Origin: Pseudomonas putida
Lineage (GTDB): Bacteria; Pseudomonadota; Gammaproteobacteria; Pseudomonadales; Pseudomonadaceae
Direction: 5' to 3'
DNA length: 64,000 bases
NCBI RefSeq assembly: GCF_030159595.1
Contig: NZ_BSKJ01000005.1
Location: 124,001-188,000 of the forward strand
The notes under the pieces are model-generated. The model saw only the letters and a list, made by a program, of their open reading frames with translations, did not search any database and had not been told where the DNA came from. Within the stretch, counting starts at the first letter, position 1. Each line of letters starts with the position of its first letter. Positions 9,359-18,573 of the stretch are shown here, piece by piece. The translations under genes and the position numbers were made by a program.

Positions 9359-11488
9359 TCAGCCGTTAGGGCCCACGGTGGCAACGATGGTGACTTGCTT
9401 GTTGTCCGGTATTTCCTGATACGCCAGGACATGCAAATTCGGTACAGCCAGGCGACCGAAACGCGACAGCATGGCGCGGATCGGGCCGGCGACCAGAAGG
9501 ATGGCCGGCTGGCCCTGCATTTCCTGGCGCTGGGCCGCTTCGATCAGCGAACGTTGCAGCTTCTCGGCCATGCTAGGCTCCAGAAGAACACCCTCTTCCT
9601 GACCCTGCCCGGCCCTTTGCAGACTATTGAGCAAAATCTGTTCCAACCTTGGCTCCAGGGTTATCACTGGCAGCTCCGACTCAACGCCGACAATGCTTTG
9701 CACGATGGCGCGACACAATCCGACGCGCACCACCGCCACCAGCGCGGCGGTATCTTGACTCTTGCCAGCGTTGTTCGCGATGGCTTCGGCAATACTGCGA
9801 ATATCGCGCACTGGCACCTGTTCCGACAACAGCGCTTGCAGCACCTTGAGCAGGCCCGACAAGGAAATGACGCCCGGCACCAGCTCTTCTGCAAGTTTAG
9901 GCGATGCCTTGGCCAACACCTGCAACAGTTGCTGGACCTCTTCGTGGCCGATCAGCTCGTGGCAGTGCTTCTGCAGAATCTGGTTGAGGTGGGTGGCCAC
10001 CACGGTGCTGGCATCCACTACGGTGTAGCCCAGCGACTGCGCCTGCGAGCGCTGACCAACGTCGACCCACACGGCTTCCAGGCCGAATGCCGGATCGCGC
10101 GCGGCAATACCATTGAGGGTGCCGAATACCTGCCCCGGGTTGATCGCCAGCTCGCGGTCCGGGTAGATCTCCGCCTCGGCCAGGATCACCCCCATCAGGG
10201 TCAGGCGATAGGCGCTGGGCTGCAAGTCGAGGTTGTCACGAATGTGTACGGTGGGCATGAGGAAGCCCAGGTCCTGCGACAGCTTCTTGCGCACACCCTT
10301 GATCCGCGCCAGCAACTGGCCACCCTGGTTGCGGTCGACCAGCGGAATCAACCGGTAGCCGACTTCCAGGCCGATCATGTCGATCGGCGTGACATCGTCC
10401 CAGCCCAGCTCCTTGGTTTCCAGCGCGCGCTGTGGCGAGGGCAGCAGGTCTTGCTGGCGCTGCGCTTCCTGCAGTGCCTGCTGCCTGTTTTTCTGCTGTT
10501 TCTTCCATACCAGGTAGGCGCCACCGCCCGCCAGCAGGCCGAGGCTGAGGAACGCCACATGCGGCATGCCCGGCACCAGCCCCATGACGATCATCAGCGC
10601 GCCGGACACCGCCAGCGCCTTGGGCGAATCGAACATCTGCCGGTTGATCAGCTTGCCCATGTCCTCGGAGCCCGAGGCACGGGTGACCATGATCGCGGCG
10701 GCGGTGGACAGCAGCAGTGATGGCAACTGCGCCACCAAACCGTCACCGATGGTCAGCAGAGCGTACACCTTGCCCGCGTCACCGAAGCTCATGCCGTGCT
10801 GCAACATGCCGATGAGCATGCCGCCGATCAGGTTGATGAACAGGATCAGCAAGCCGGCGATGGCGTCACCACGGACGAATTTGCTGGCACCGTCCATCGA
10901 GCCATAGAACTCGGCCTCTTGCGCCACCTCGGCACGGCGGTGCTTGGCCTGGGCCTGGTCGATCAGGCCGGCATTGAGGTCGGCGTCGATGGCCATCTGC
11001 TTACCCGGCATGGCGTCGAGGGTGAAGCGGGCGCTCACTTCCGAAATACGCCCGGCGCCCTTGGTCACCACCACGAAGTTGATGATCATGAGGATGGCGA
11101 ACACCACGGCACCGACCACATAGTTGCCGCCGATCACCACTTCACCGAAGGCCTGAATCACCTTACCGGCGGCGCCATGGCCCTCCTGGCCGTGCAGCAT
11201 CACCACACGGGTGGAGGCCACGTTCAGGGCCAGGCGCAACAGCGTGGCCACCAGCAGGATGGTCGGGAACGCGGCGAAGTCGAGCGGGCGCAGGGCGTAC
11301 ACGCACACCAGCAGCACCACGATCGACAGGGCGATGTTGAAGGTGAAGAACACGTCGAGCAGGAACGGCGGTATCGGCAACATCATCATTGCCAACATCA
11401 CCAGCAGCAACAGCGGCACACCCAGGTTGCCCCGGCCGAGCCCGACCAGGTTGTTACGGGCGTTGCTGATTAACTGAGTGCGATCCAC
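9359..11488 (-). CDS. flhA: Flagellar export gate protein FlhA
   Basis: A 709-aa inner-membrane component of the flagellar type III export gate. The N-terminal half has about eight membrane segments (e.g. VPLLLLVMLAMMMLPIPPFLL) with the conserved FHIPEP-family cytoplasmic loop (RFTLDAMPGKQMAIDADLNA). The C-terminal half is the nonameric cytosolic ring domain that receives chaperone-substrate complexes. The start is GTG at 11488: AGAGGA lies about 7 bases upstream and the protein begins VDRTQLISNARNN as in pseudomonad FlhA. The longer ATG frame would extend into the promoter. Confidence 0.95.
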   Translation of the reverse strand: MDRTQLISNARNNLVGLGRGNLGVPLLLLVMLAMMMLPIPPFLLDVFFTFNIALSIVVLLVCVYALRPLDFAAFPTILLVATLLRLALNVASTRVVMLHGQEGHGAAGKVIQAFGEVVIGGNYVVGAVVFAILMIINFVVVTKGAGRISEVSARFTLDAMPGKQMAIDADLNAGLIDQAQAKHRRAEVAQEAEFYGSMDGASKFVRGDAIAGLLILFINLIGGMLIGMLQHGMSFGDAGKVYALLTIGDGLVAQLPSLLLSTAAAIMVTRASGSEDMGKLINRQMFDSPKALAVSGALMIVMGLVPGMPHVAFLSLGLLAGGGAYLVWKKQQKNRQQALQEAQRQQDLLPSPQRALETKELGWDDVTPIDMIGLEVGYRLIPLVDRNQGGQLLARIKGVRKKLSQDLGFLMPTVHIRDNLDLQPSAYRLTLMGVILAEAEIYPDRELAINPGQVFGTLNGIAARDPAFGLEAVWVDVGQRSQAQSLGYTVVDASTVVATHLNQILQKHCHELIGHEEVQQLLQVLAKASPKLAEELVPGVISLSGLLKVLQALLSEQVPVRDIRSIAEAIANNAGKSQDTAALVAVVRVGLCRAIVQSIVGVESELPVITLEPRLEQILLNSLQRAGQGQEEGVLLEPSMAEKLQRSLIEAAQRQEMQGQPAILLVAGPIRAMLSRFGRLAVPNLHVLAYQEIPDNKQVTIVATVGPNG

Positions 11489-11515
11489 CGCGAGTCCTCT
11501 TGATGCAAAACTTTG

Positions 11516-11538
11516 ACGCCCAGGGGGCGCCTGGGCGT
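11516..11538. repeat. Inverted repeat at the flhA promoter/leader
   Basis: An 8-bp perfect inverted repeat (acgcccag / ctgggcgt) with a 7-base GC-rich loop lies between the flhB stop and the flhA GTG start. It spans the expected sigma54 transcription start. No U-rich tail follows on the minus strand, so it is a poor intrinsic terminator for flhB. Confidence 0.6.
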
Positions 11539-11543
11539 GGCTT

Positions 11544-11560
11544 TGCAAGAAGCCTTCCAA
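11544..11560 (-). promoter_or_regulatory. Sigma54 promoter of flhA
   Basis: On the minus strand the site reads TTGGAAGGCTTCTTGCA, with the invariant GG and GC separated by 10 bases and a full TTGCA -12 element. It lies 56 bases upstream of the flhA GTG. FleQ is the expected activator for this class of promoter in pseudomonads. Confidence 0.75.
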
Positions 11561-11600
11561 CTTTGCCAGAGGACGGGCATAGTTTCTCTATGGGATCAGG

Positions 11601-12743
11601 TCAACTGTCGCGGCGCAGGTCCGGCGGGATCGGCAGATCGTCTTTCAGCGGCTCTGGCCGCTTACCCTTGCCGGAGCGGTACTGGCGGATCTGGAACACA
11701 TAGGCCAGCACCTGCGCCACCGCCAGGTAAAGGCCTGCGGGGATTTCCTGCTCAATTTCGGTGGAGTAATAAATCGCCCGCGCCAGCGCCGGCGATTCGA
11801 GGATCTGGACCTTGTGTTCCACGCCAATCTCGCGGATTTTCAAGGCAATGAAGTCGGTACCCTTGGCCAGCAACAGGGGCGCCACCCCACCCTTTTCCGG
11901 GTCGTATTGCAAGGCCACCGCGTAGTGCGTCGGGTTGGTGATGATCACGTCTGCATCAGGCACTGCCGCCATCATGCGCCGCTGCGAAGCTTCACGCTGC
12001 AACTGGCGAATACGCTGCTTGACCTCAGGCTTGCCCTCACTGTCCTTGTACTCGTCACGCACTTCCTGCTTGGTCATCTTCAGCTTGTTGTGCGCCTGCC
12101 ACAGCTGGAATGGCACATCCGCCGCCGCAATCAGCAACAACCCTGCCGCCATCCACAGCGCACTCCAGCCGACCACCTGAACACTGTGAATGATCGCCTG
12201 CTCCAATGGCTCATTGGCAATGGAAAGCAACGCCTGGCGGTCATTGAGCAACACCACTATCGCCACCACCAGAATCACGGAAAACTTGGCGAGCGCCTTC
12301 AACAACTCGGTCAGGGCATTCACCGAGAACATGCGCTTGATCCCCGACAACGGGTTCATACGGCTGAATTTCGGCTGCAACAGGCTGCCAGAAAACAGGA
12401 AACCGCCCAGGGCGATAGGCGCGACAAAGGCGATCACGAACAACAGGATCAATATTGGCTGTACCGCCCAGATGGCCATCTTGCCCGACGCCAGGAGAAA
12501 GGCGCCCATGGCCCGCTCATCGACGATCATGTCGCGGGTCAGGCTGAAATTCATGTGCATCATGGCCAGCAAGGTCTCGGCCAGATGCCCACCAAACGCC
12601 AGCAGGCCACCCGCGCCGGCCAAGGTCACCGCCACGGTGTTCAACTCTTTGGAGCGCGCGATCTCGCCCTTCTCGCGGGCAGTGCGCTTGCGCTTTTCGG
12701 TGGGTTCTTCTGTCTTGTCCTGACCGCTCTCGCTTTCCGCCAT
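11601..12743 (-). CDS. flhB: Flagellar export switch protein FlhB
   Basis: A 380-aa protein that changes export specificity from rod/hook to filament substrates together with FliK. The highly charged N-terminus (SGQDKTEEPTEKRKRTAREKG without membrane helix) is followed by four membrane helices and a cytoplasmic domain with the autocleavage site NPTH (VIITNPTHYAVALQYD). It starts 3 bases after the fliR stop. Confidence 0.96.
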   Translation of the reverse strand: MAESESGQDKTEEPTEKRKRTAREKGEIARSKELNTVAVTLAGAGGLLAFGGHLAETLLAMMHMNFSLTRDMIVDERAMGAFLLASGKMAIWAVQPILILLFVIAFVAPIALGGFLFSGSLLQPKFSRMNPLSGIKRMFSVNALTELLKALAKFSVILVVAIVVLLNDRQALLSIANEPLEQAIIHSVQVVGWSALWMAAGLLLIAAADVPFQLWQAHNKLKMTKQEVRDEYKDSEGKPEVKQRIRQLQREASQRRMMAAVPDADVIITNPTHYAVALQYDPEKGGVAPLLLAKGTDFIALKIREIGVEHKVQILESPALARAIYYSTEIEQEIPAGLYLAVAQVLAYVFQIRQYRSGKGKRPEPLKDDLPIPPDLRRDS

Positions 12744-12745
12744 GC

Positions 12746-13522
12746 TCAGCGCGCCCTTGCCAATTCACGCAACCATTGCAGCGCTTCGCTGGCCAATGCC
12801 TGGTAGTGGGAGAGGATATCGGCCAGGCCGACCCAGAAAATGGCCATGCCCATGACCAGCGTCAACGGGAAGCCGATCGAGAAGATATTCAACTGTGGCG
12901 CGGCGCGGGTCATCACGCCAAAGGCGATGTTCACCACCAGCAGCGCAGCGATCACCGGCAAGATCAACAACAGCCCGGCACCGAACACCCAGCCCATACG
13001 CCCGGCCAGCTCCCAGAAGTGATTGACCACCAGCGCATTTCCCACCGGCAAGGTGGTAAAGCTCTCGGTCAGGACCTCGAACACCACCAGGTGCCCGTTC
13101 ATCAACAGGAACAGCACGCTCACCAGCATGGTCATGAACTGGCTGATTACCGTGACGTTGACGCCGTTGGCAGGGTCAGCCATCGAAGCAAAGGCCATGC
13201 CCATCTGCACCGCAACGATCTGCCCGGCAATCACGAAGGCCTGGAACAACAACTGCAAGGCCAGGCCAAACAGCGCGCCAACGATGATCTGCTCGGCGCA
13301 CAGCAGCAAACCGCGCAGGCTCAGCGGTTCGAATTCGGGCAGCGGCGGCAGTGCAGGCACGATCACCACGGTAATCGCAACCGCCACATACAGCCGCACC
13401 CGCGCCGGCAACATACGCGTGCCGAAAATCGGCATGGTCATCAGCACCGCAGTTACCCTGAACAACGGCAGGATGAAGGTGGCGACCCAGGTGCCGATCT
13501 GCGCATCGGTCAGCTCCAGCAT
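12746..13522 (-). CDS. fliR: Flagellar export gate protein FliR
   Basis: A 258-aa integral membrane protein of the FliPQR export channel. It has hydrophobic segments throughout (ATFILPLFRVTAVLMTMPIFG, LLFQAFVIAGQIVAVQMGMAFA, LLLILPVIAALLVVNIAFGVM). ATG at 13522 gives the normal N-terminus (MLELTDAQIGTW). The frame extends upstream only through a TTG that would overlap fliQ. Confidence 0.95.
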   Translation of the reverse strand: MLELTDAQIGTWVATFILPLFRVTAVLMTMPIFGTRMLPARVRLYVAVAITVVIVPALPPLPEFEPLSLRGLLLCAEQIIVGALFGLALQLLFQAFVIAGQIVAVQMGMAFASMADPANGVNVTVISQFMTMLVSVLFLLMNGHLVVFEVLTESFTTLPVGNALVVNHFWELAGRMGWVFGAGLLLILPVIAALLVVNIAFGVMTRAAPQLNIFSIGFPLTLVMGMAIFWVGLADILSHYQALASEALQWLRELARAR

Positions 13523-13529
13523 CCCCGCG

Positions 13530-13799
13530 TCAACCAATCAGCTGCGGGATGCTGGTGTAAAGACGGGTGATGTACTCCATGAACTTCTGCACCAGCCACG
13601 GCCCGGCAATGATCAGCGTGATCAGCATCACCAGCAGACGCGGCAGAAAGCTCAGGGTCTGTTCGTTGATTTGCGTGGCTGCCTGGAACATCGCCACCAC
13701 CAGGCCCACCAACAGGCTCGGCACAACCAGCACGGCGACCAGTAAAGTGGTCAGCCACAGGGCATCTCGGAACAGGTCGACAGCGACTTCAGGTGTCAT
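13530..13799 (-). CDS. fliQ: Flagellar export gate protein FliQ
   Basis: An 89-aa, two-helix membrane protein (VALFRDALWLTTLLVAVLVV-like first helix; LLVMLITLIIAGPWLVQKF second helix). Size and the ATQINEQTLSF loop are typical of FliQ. It lies between fliP and fliR and is part of the helical FliPQR export channel. Confidence 0.96.
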   Translation of the reverse strand: MTPEVAVDLFRDALWLTTLLVAVLVVPSLLVGLVVAMFQAATQINEQTLSFLPRLLVMLITLIIAGPWLVQKFMEYITRLYTSIPQLIG

Positions 13800-13820
13800 C
13801 GGCGGCTCTCCTTGACGGCG

Positions 13821-14576
13821 TCAGACGCCGCCGAAACTGCTGGCCAGGGTACCCATGATCAGCGCCCAGCCATCCACCAGCACGAACAGCATGATTTTGA
13901 ACGGCAGCGAGATGATCAGCGGCGACAACATCATCATACCCATGGCCATCAGCACACTGGCCACCACCATGTCGATGATCAGGAACGGAATGAAGATCAT
14001 GAAACCGATCTGGAACGCGGTCTTCAGCTCGGAGGTGACGAACGCTGGCACCAGAATGGTCAGTGGCACCTGGTCGGGGCCGGCGATGTCAGTGCGCTTG
14101 GACAGGCGCATGAACAGGTCGAGGTCGCTTTGCCGGGTTTGCGCCAGCATGAAGTCCTTGAGCGGCCCCTGGGCTTTGTCGATGGCCTGCTGGGCGGTCA
14201 TCTGCTCTTTCAGGTACGGCTGCAGGGCATCCTGGTTCACGCGCTCGAACACCGGGGCCATGATGAACAGGGTCAAGAACAGCGCCATGCCGTTGAGCAA
14301 CTGGTTCGATGGCGTCTGCTGCAGGCCCAGGGCCTGGCGCAGGATCGAGAACACGATGATGATGCGGGTGAAGCTGGTCATCAGGATGACGAACGCCGGA
14401 ATGAAGCTCAGCGCGGTCATGATCAGCAGGATTTGCAGGCTGACCGAATATTCCTGCTGCCCGTCCGGGGTATTGGACAGGGTAATGGCCGGGATCGACA
14501 GCGGGTCGGCGGCCAGGGCCAGCGGCGCTGCCAGCAGCAGCACCAGAGTCAACAACGTACGCAGCGCGCCGCTCAT
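13821..14576 (-). CDS. fliP: Flagellar export gate protein FliP
   Basis: A 251-aa export channel core protein with an N-terminal signal peptide ([15 protein letters not shown]) and the conserved FLIP segments [36 protein letters not shown] and [17 protein letters not shown] C-terminus. I chose the ATG at 14576, which shares a base with the fliO stop (TGATG). A GTG one codon earlier is possible. Confidence 0.95.
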   Translation of the reverse strand: MSGALRTLLTLVLLLAAPLALAADPLSIPAITLSNTPDGQQEYSVSLQILLIMTALSFIPAFVILMTSFTRIIIVFSILRQALGLQQTPSNQLLNGMALFLTLFIMAPVFERVNQDALQPYLKEQMTAQQAIDKAQGPLKDFMLAQTRQSDLDLFMRLSKRTDIAGPDQVPLTILVPAFVTSELKTAFQIGFMIFIPFLIIDMVVASVLMAMGMMMLSPLIISLPFKIMLFVLVDGWALIMGTLASSFGGV

Positions 14577-15019
14577 CACTTGTTGTCCTTAGGGTTTTTG
14601 CCCATCAGCTCCATCAGCCGCTGAGCAAACTCCGGCGTCGCCTGACGAGCGCCGTCCGGCACTTCCACGGGCTCGGCCAGCACATGCAGGGCCTCGATGC
14701 TGCCTGGGGTATGGCCGATCAGGATCTGCGCCTTGCCCACCTGCACCAGCAGCAGGCGGTCACGCGGGCCAATGGCACGGCTGCCGACAATCTCGATCAC
14801 CTGCCCCCCCTTCACCGCCGTGCTCTGCAGGCGCCGCAGCATCCAGGCCAGAAAGAAGATCAGGCCGACCACCAGCAGCAGGCCCAAGACCATCTGCGCC
14901 AACTGCCCACCAAGGCTACCCGGCACCATCGGGGTGGCTACCGGAGTCGCTGCCGGGGTGGCTGCGGCCAGGCAGGCATGGCTGGTGAACAGCGCCGCTG
15001 CCGCAGCGATGGCGCGCAT
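14576..15019 (-). CDS. fliO: Flagellar export assembly protein FliO
   Basis: A 147-aa protein that helps assemble the FliP ring. An N-terminal signal-like segment ([16 protein letters not shown]), an Ala/Thr/Pro/Val stretch, one membrane helix ([20 protein letters not shown]) and a cytoplasmic domain ([20 protein letters not shown]) match FliO/FliZ. ATG at 15019 has GAAGG placed upstream. A GTG at 15031, directly after the fliN stop, would add four residues. Confidence 0.9.
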   Translation of the reverse strand: MRAIAAAAALFTSHACLAAATPAATPVATPMVPGSLGGQLAQMVLGLLLVVGLIFFLAWMLRRLQSTAVKGGQVIEIVGSRAIGPRDRLLLVQVGKAQILIGHTPGSIEALHVLAEPVEVPDGARQATPEFAQRLMELMGKNPKDNK

Positions 15020-15031
15020 CGTGCCCTTCAC

Positions 15032-15499
15032 TCAGCGCAGCTTCTTGATACGTTCGCTGGGGCTGATCACGTCGGTCAGGCGGATGCCGAACTTTTCGTT
15101 GACCACCACCACTTCGCCATGGGCGATCAAGGTGCCGTTCACCAGCACGTCGAGCGGCTCGCCGGCCAGGCGGTCGAGTTCGATCACCGAACCCTGGTTC
15201 AGTTGCAACAGGTTACGGATATTGATCTCGGTGCTGCCCACTTCCATGGAAATGTTCACCGGGATGTCCAGGATCACGTCCAGGTTCGGGCCTTCGAGGC
15301 TGACGTTTTCGTTCGGCTTCGGCGAGCTGGCGAACTCTTCCATCGGCAGGCGGCCCGGGCCGCCGCTGCTGCCGGCGTCACCACCCAGCAGTGCATCGAT
15401 GTCGGCCTGGCCGGCCGCGCCGGTTTCTTCCAGGGCCGCAGCCCATTCATCGGCCAGCGCCTGGTCCTCTGGGGAGGTGATCTCGTTTTCGTTAGCCAT
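15032..15499 (-). CDS. fliN: Flagellar C-ring switch protein FliN
   Basis: A 155-aa C-ring component. The C-terminal SpoA domain is clear (VNISMEVGSTEINIRNLLQL, LDRLAGEPLDVLVNGTLIAHG, VVVNEKFGIRLTDVI). The N-terminal extension carries an acidic motif QADIDALLGGD resembling the CheY-binding peptide of FliM. ATG at 15499 has GAGG 5 bases upstream; an in-frame ATG at 15517 lacks a ribosome-binding site. Confidence 0.95.
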   Translation of the reverse strand: MANENEITSPEDQALADEWAAALEETGAAGQADIDALLGGDAGSSGGPGRLPMEEFASSPKPNENVSLEGPNLDVILDIPVNISMEVGSTEINIRNLLQLNQGSVIELDRLAGEPLDVLVNGTLIAHGEVVVVNEKFGIRLTDVISPSERIKKLR

Positions 15500-15546
15500 G
15501 ATTTCCTCGACAGGCATTCAATTCGTTATGAGCGACCGGCACGCCG

Positions 15547-16515
15547 TCAGCGGCGTTCGATCGGGTCGATGATCTGCAGGGCCAGGTTGCCCTTGTGCGA
15601 ACCCAGCCGGGCCTTGAACGCCGGCACGCCATTGGCGCGCAGCACCAGGTGCTCGGGCAGCTCCACCGGGATCACGTCGCCAGGCTGCATGTGCAGGATG
15701 TCGCGCAGCTTCAGTTGGCGTCGGGCGACCGTGGCGGTCATGGGCACGGCCACATCCAGCACGTCTTCGCGCAGGGCCTTGACCCAGCGCTCGTCCTGGT
15801 CGTCCAGGTCGGACTGGAAGCCGGCATCGAGCATTTCGCGCACTGGCTCGATCATCGAATACGGCATGGTCACATGCAGGTCGCCACCGCCACCATCCAG
15901 CTCGATATGGAAGGTGGACACCACTACCGCCTCGCTGGGGCCGACAATGTTGGCCATGGCCGGGTTTACCTCGGAGTTCATGTACTCGAAGGTGACCGGC
16001 ATGATCGCCTGCCAGGCTTCCTTGAGGTCGACGAAACACTGGTCCAACACCATGCGCACCACCCGCAGTTCGGTGGGCGTGAATTCACGGCCTTCGATCT
16101 TGGCGTGGCGGCCATCGCCGCCGAAGAAGTTGTCCACCAGCTTGAACACCAGCTTGGCGTCGAGGATGAACAGCGAGGTGCCGCGCAGCGGCTTGATCTT
16201 GACCAGGTTGAGGCTGGTCGGCACATACAGGGAGTGCACGTACTCGCCGAACTTCATCACCTGCACCCCCCCCACGGCTACATCGGCGGAGCGGCGCAGC
16301 AGGTTGAACATGCTGATGCGGGTGTATCGGGCGAAACGCTCGTTGATCATTTCCAGGGTCGGCATGCGACCGCGCACGATACGGTCCTGACTGGTCAGGT
16401 CGTAGCTTTTGATAGTGCCAGGCTCGGATGCACTCTCGGTCTGCACCAGCCCGTCGTCGACGCCGTGCAACAGGGCATCGATTTCATCCTGGGACAGCAG
16501 GTCCTGTACGGCCAT
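15547..16515 (-). CDS. fliM: Flagellar C-ring switch protein FliM
   Basis: A 322-aa switch protein. The N-terminal CheY-P binding peptide (LSQDEIDALLHGVDDG) is followed by the middle CheC-like domain (including the GGxG-type segment FFGGDGRHAK) and a C-terminal SpoA domain that pairs with FliN. AGGAG lies 6 bases before the ATG. The gene follows fliL by 9 bases. Confidence 0.96.
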   Translation of the reverse strand: MAVQDLLSQDEIDALLHGVDDGLVQTESASEPGTIKSYDLTSQDRIVRGRMPTLEMINERFARYTRISMFNLLRRSADVAVGGVQVMKFGEYVHSLYVPTSLNLVKIKPLRGTSLFILDAKLVFKLVDNFFGGDGRHAKIEGREFTPTELRVVRMVLDQCFVDLKEAWQAIMPVTFEYMNSEVNPAMANIVGPSEAVVVSTFHIELDGGGGDLHVTMPYSMIEPVREMLDAGFQSDLDDQDERWVKALREDVLDVAVPMTATVARRQLKLRDILHMQPGDVIPVELPEHLVLRANGVPAFKARLGSHKGNLALQIIDPIERR

Positions 16516-16524
16516 TGCGGACTC

Positions 16525-17022
16525 CTACTGCAATACGAAATTGGTGAACAGCAACTGGTCGATGACCGGCTTGCCGACTTCCTTCTGCGCCACTTCCTGC
16601 ACCACCGCAGTGGCCTTCTGGCGCAGCATCTCCTGCCCGACCGGGCTGCTGGCGAGGGTGTCGAAACCCTGCCCGGAGAACATCATCACCAGGTTGTTGC
16701 GGATAACCGGCATGTGCACTTTGAGGGCATCCAGGTCGGCCTGGTTGCGCGCCTGCAGGGTGACGCTCAGTTGCATGTAGCGCTGGCGGCCGTTCTGGTT
16801 GAAGTTGACCACGAAGGCCGGGGTCAACGCCTCGTAGATAGCCGCAGGCTTGACGTTGCTGGCCGCAGGCTCGGCGGCCGGGGCCGGCTCGCTCTTGTGC
16901 ATGATGAACCAGGTAGCGCCCACCGAAAGGCCGATCGCCAGGAACAGGCCGACGACAGCCAGCAGGATCAGCTTGAGTTTGCCTTTAGTGGCGGGGTCTT
17001 TGACTGCTTCGCTCTTCGCCAT
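16525..17022 (-). CDS. fliL: Flagellar basal body protein FliL
   Basis: A 165-aa membrane protein associated with the stator ring. A short charged N-terminus, one membrane helix (LKLILLAVVGLFLAIGLSVGATWFI) and a periplasmic domain (PAFVVNFNQNGRQRYMQLSVTL) match FliL. It is the first gene of the fliLMNOPQR-flhB run, behind its own sigma54 site. Confidence 0.95.
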   Translation of the reverse strand: MAKSEAVKDPATKGKLKLILLAVVGLFLAIGLSVGATWFIMHKSEPAPAAEPAASNVKPAAIYEALTPAFVVNFNQNGRQRYMQLSVTLQARNQADLDALKVHMPVIRNNLVMMFSGQGFDTLASSPVGQEMLRQKATAVVQEVAQKEVGKPVIDQLLFTNFVLQ

Positions 17023-17073
17023 GCCAATAATCCGTCGTCCATCGGGGGGTTCAAGGGAGGATGGCTTGGCTTG

Positions 17074-17090
17074 AGCAAGTGTTATGCCAG
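17074..17090 (-). promoter_or_regulatory. Sigma54 promoter of fliL
   Basis: The minus strand reads CTGGCATAACACTTGCT: TGGCA at -24, TTGCT at -12, with 10 bases between GG and GC. It lies about 52 bases upstream of the fliL ATG and fits the fliL operon promoter expected in pseudomonads. Confidence 0.85.
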
Positions 17091-17134
17091 ATTTTGCAAA
17101 GGATGGGTTTCAGCAGGATTTGCGGCGTTACCTT

Positions 17135-17218
17135 CTTCGCGGGCAAGCCCGCTCCCACAGGTACTGCACAGGGTTCGAAATCAATGAAATCCCTGTGGGA
17201 GCGGGCTTGCCCGCGAAG
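17135..17218. repeat. Inverted pair of REP elements
   Basis: Two perfect 26-bp arms (17135-17160 and 17193-17218) in opposite orientation flank a 32-base spacer. Each arm holds the GCGGGCAAGCCCGC core and the CTCCCACAG tail of the P. putida REP. The pair lies between the fliK stop and the fliL promoter, where it can form a long hairpin in the fliK transcript. Confidence 0.9.
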
Positions 17219-17241
17219 AGGCCGGTACAAGCAACCTGCAA

Positions 17242-18501
17242 TCAAGCGTAGTAATCGACCGCACTGTCACCAATAACGACCTGCTGCTCCACAGGCTGGG
17301 CGCTGTCGGCAACTTCACCCCCACCCTGCTCTGCCCGGCGCGCCGCCACGCCGGACAGGTTACTGCCCTGCGCCTGCGCCTGCTGCTGTTGCTGCTGCCC
17401 ACGCGACTGGTCGGCCACGTTGACGTCCGGCTGGGCCAGCCCCTGCTGAGCGAACAGTTCGCGCAGGCGGTGCAGCTGGCTGTCGAGGGCGTCGCGCACG
17501 CCGGCGTGGCCGCTGATGAAGGTGACCTGGGTCGCCTGGTCCGCCGCAACATTGACGCGAATGTCCAGGCGGCCCAACTCTGCCGGCTCCAGCTGGATAT
17601 CGGCAGACTTCAGGTTCTGGCTGGACAGGTACATGACCCGGTTGACCAGGCCCTCGGCCCAGGCGCCCTGGTTCATCGGCAAGGGCTGGTGCAGCGGACT
17701 GGCATTGGCCGGCAGAGCGTTGGCGGTCTTGGCCGTGGCAGCCTGGGTCAGGCTGGCCAGGCGGTTGGCAAAATCATCGACACGCGTGTCGCTGCTGGCG
17801 CTCTTGGTGTCCTTCAGGCCATCTTCAAGCAAGGCACCGAAGGCCTTGTCGCCAGGCTCTCCCGCCTCACCCTCGGCACTCTCGACCAGATTCGCCAAGG
17901 TATTGACGGCTGCCTGGCCATCCTCACCCTGCGCCTGGGAAGGGTCAAGGGCATGCGCCGACGTAGCCCCCTTGGCTTGAGCACTTTGCTCCAGTGCCAG
18001 GCGCAGGGTTGGCAGGTTGGCCAGAGGGTCTGCATCCGGGTCGAAAGCCTCTTCGGCGGATGGCGCTTCGGGCAGTGTCGTAACCTGCGCCGTCGCGGCC
18101 TGCAGCACTGGCGCCACCGCCTCGGCCTGAGCCTGGATCAGTTGCGCACCGGGTTGGGCGTCGGTGACCTGGCCAGCCACCAGGCTGGCATCACGCAACC
18201 CGGTATCGCCCTGGGCCGCATCGTCTGCTGGCAATTTGTTGCCGTCATCGGCAACCGCCGTTTTATCTGCAGGGTCTTTCTTGCCGTTCGCTGCCGCCTC
18301 AGGTTTGTCCTTGGGCTTGGCCTGGGCGACCTTGTCATCCTGCCAGGCTGCCTTGTCTCGCCCCTGCCTTGCCATCACCTGGCCAAAGCCATCACCCTTG
18401 TCGCCCAGCGCCTGCAGCGGTTTGTCCGCCTGTGCGGCGGCCGAACGCGAAGCGCTGGCAATGGCGTTGGCTTGCAACAAAGGGTTGGGTGCGACAGGCA
18501 T
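17242..18501 (-). CDS. fliK: Flagellar hook-length control protein FliK
   Basis: A 419-aa secreted ruler that sets hook length and triggers the FlhB switch. The long N-terminal part is Ala/Gln/Asp-rich and low in complexity. The conserved C-terminal Flg_hook domain is clear (LEPAELGRLDIRVNVAADQA, FISGHAGVRDALDSQL, RLRELFAQQGL). ATG at 18501 has GGAG about 8 bases upstream. The frame is open further 5' but that part overlaps the promoter region. Confidence 0.93.
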   Translation of the reverse strand: MPVAPNPLLQANAIASASRSAAAQADKPLQALGDKGDGFGQVMARQGRDKAAWQDDKVAQAKPKDKPEAAANGKKDPADKTAVADDGNKLPADDAAQGDTGLRDASLVAGQVTDAQPGAQLIQAQAEAVAPVLQAATAQVTTLPEAPSAEEAFDPDADPLANLPTLRLALEQSAQAKGATSAHALDPSQAQGEDGQAAVNTLANLVESAEGEAGEPGDKAFGALLEDGLKDTKSASSDTRVDDFANRLASLTQAATAKTANALPANASPLHQPLPMNQGAWAEGLVNRVMYLSSQNLKSADIQLEPAELGRLDIRVNVAADQATQVTFISGHAGVRDALDSQLHRLRELFAQQGLAQPDVNVADQSRGQQQQQQAQAQGSNLSGVAARRAEQGGGEVADSAQPVEQQVVIGDSAVDYYA

Positions 18502-18548
18502 CGAGCGGTCTCCGCGCCAGAAACAAAAGAATAATCCGCTCAGAGACA

Positions 18549-18565
18549 AGCAAGACTCGCGCCAA
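18549..18565 (-). promoter_or_regulatory. Sigma54 promoter of fliK
   Basis: The minus strand reads TTGGCGCGAGTCTTGCT, with GG-N10-GC and a complete TTGCT. It sits in the short gap between the hptB stop (18574) and fliK, about 48 bases before the fliK ATG. fliK can therefore be transcribed independently of the hsbA-hsbR-hptB genes upstream. Confidence 0.8.
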
Positions 18566-18573
18566 GTTGTGTA

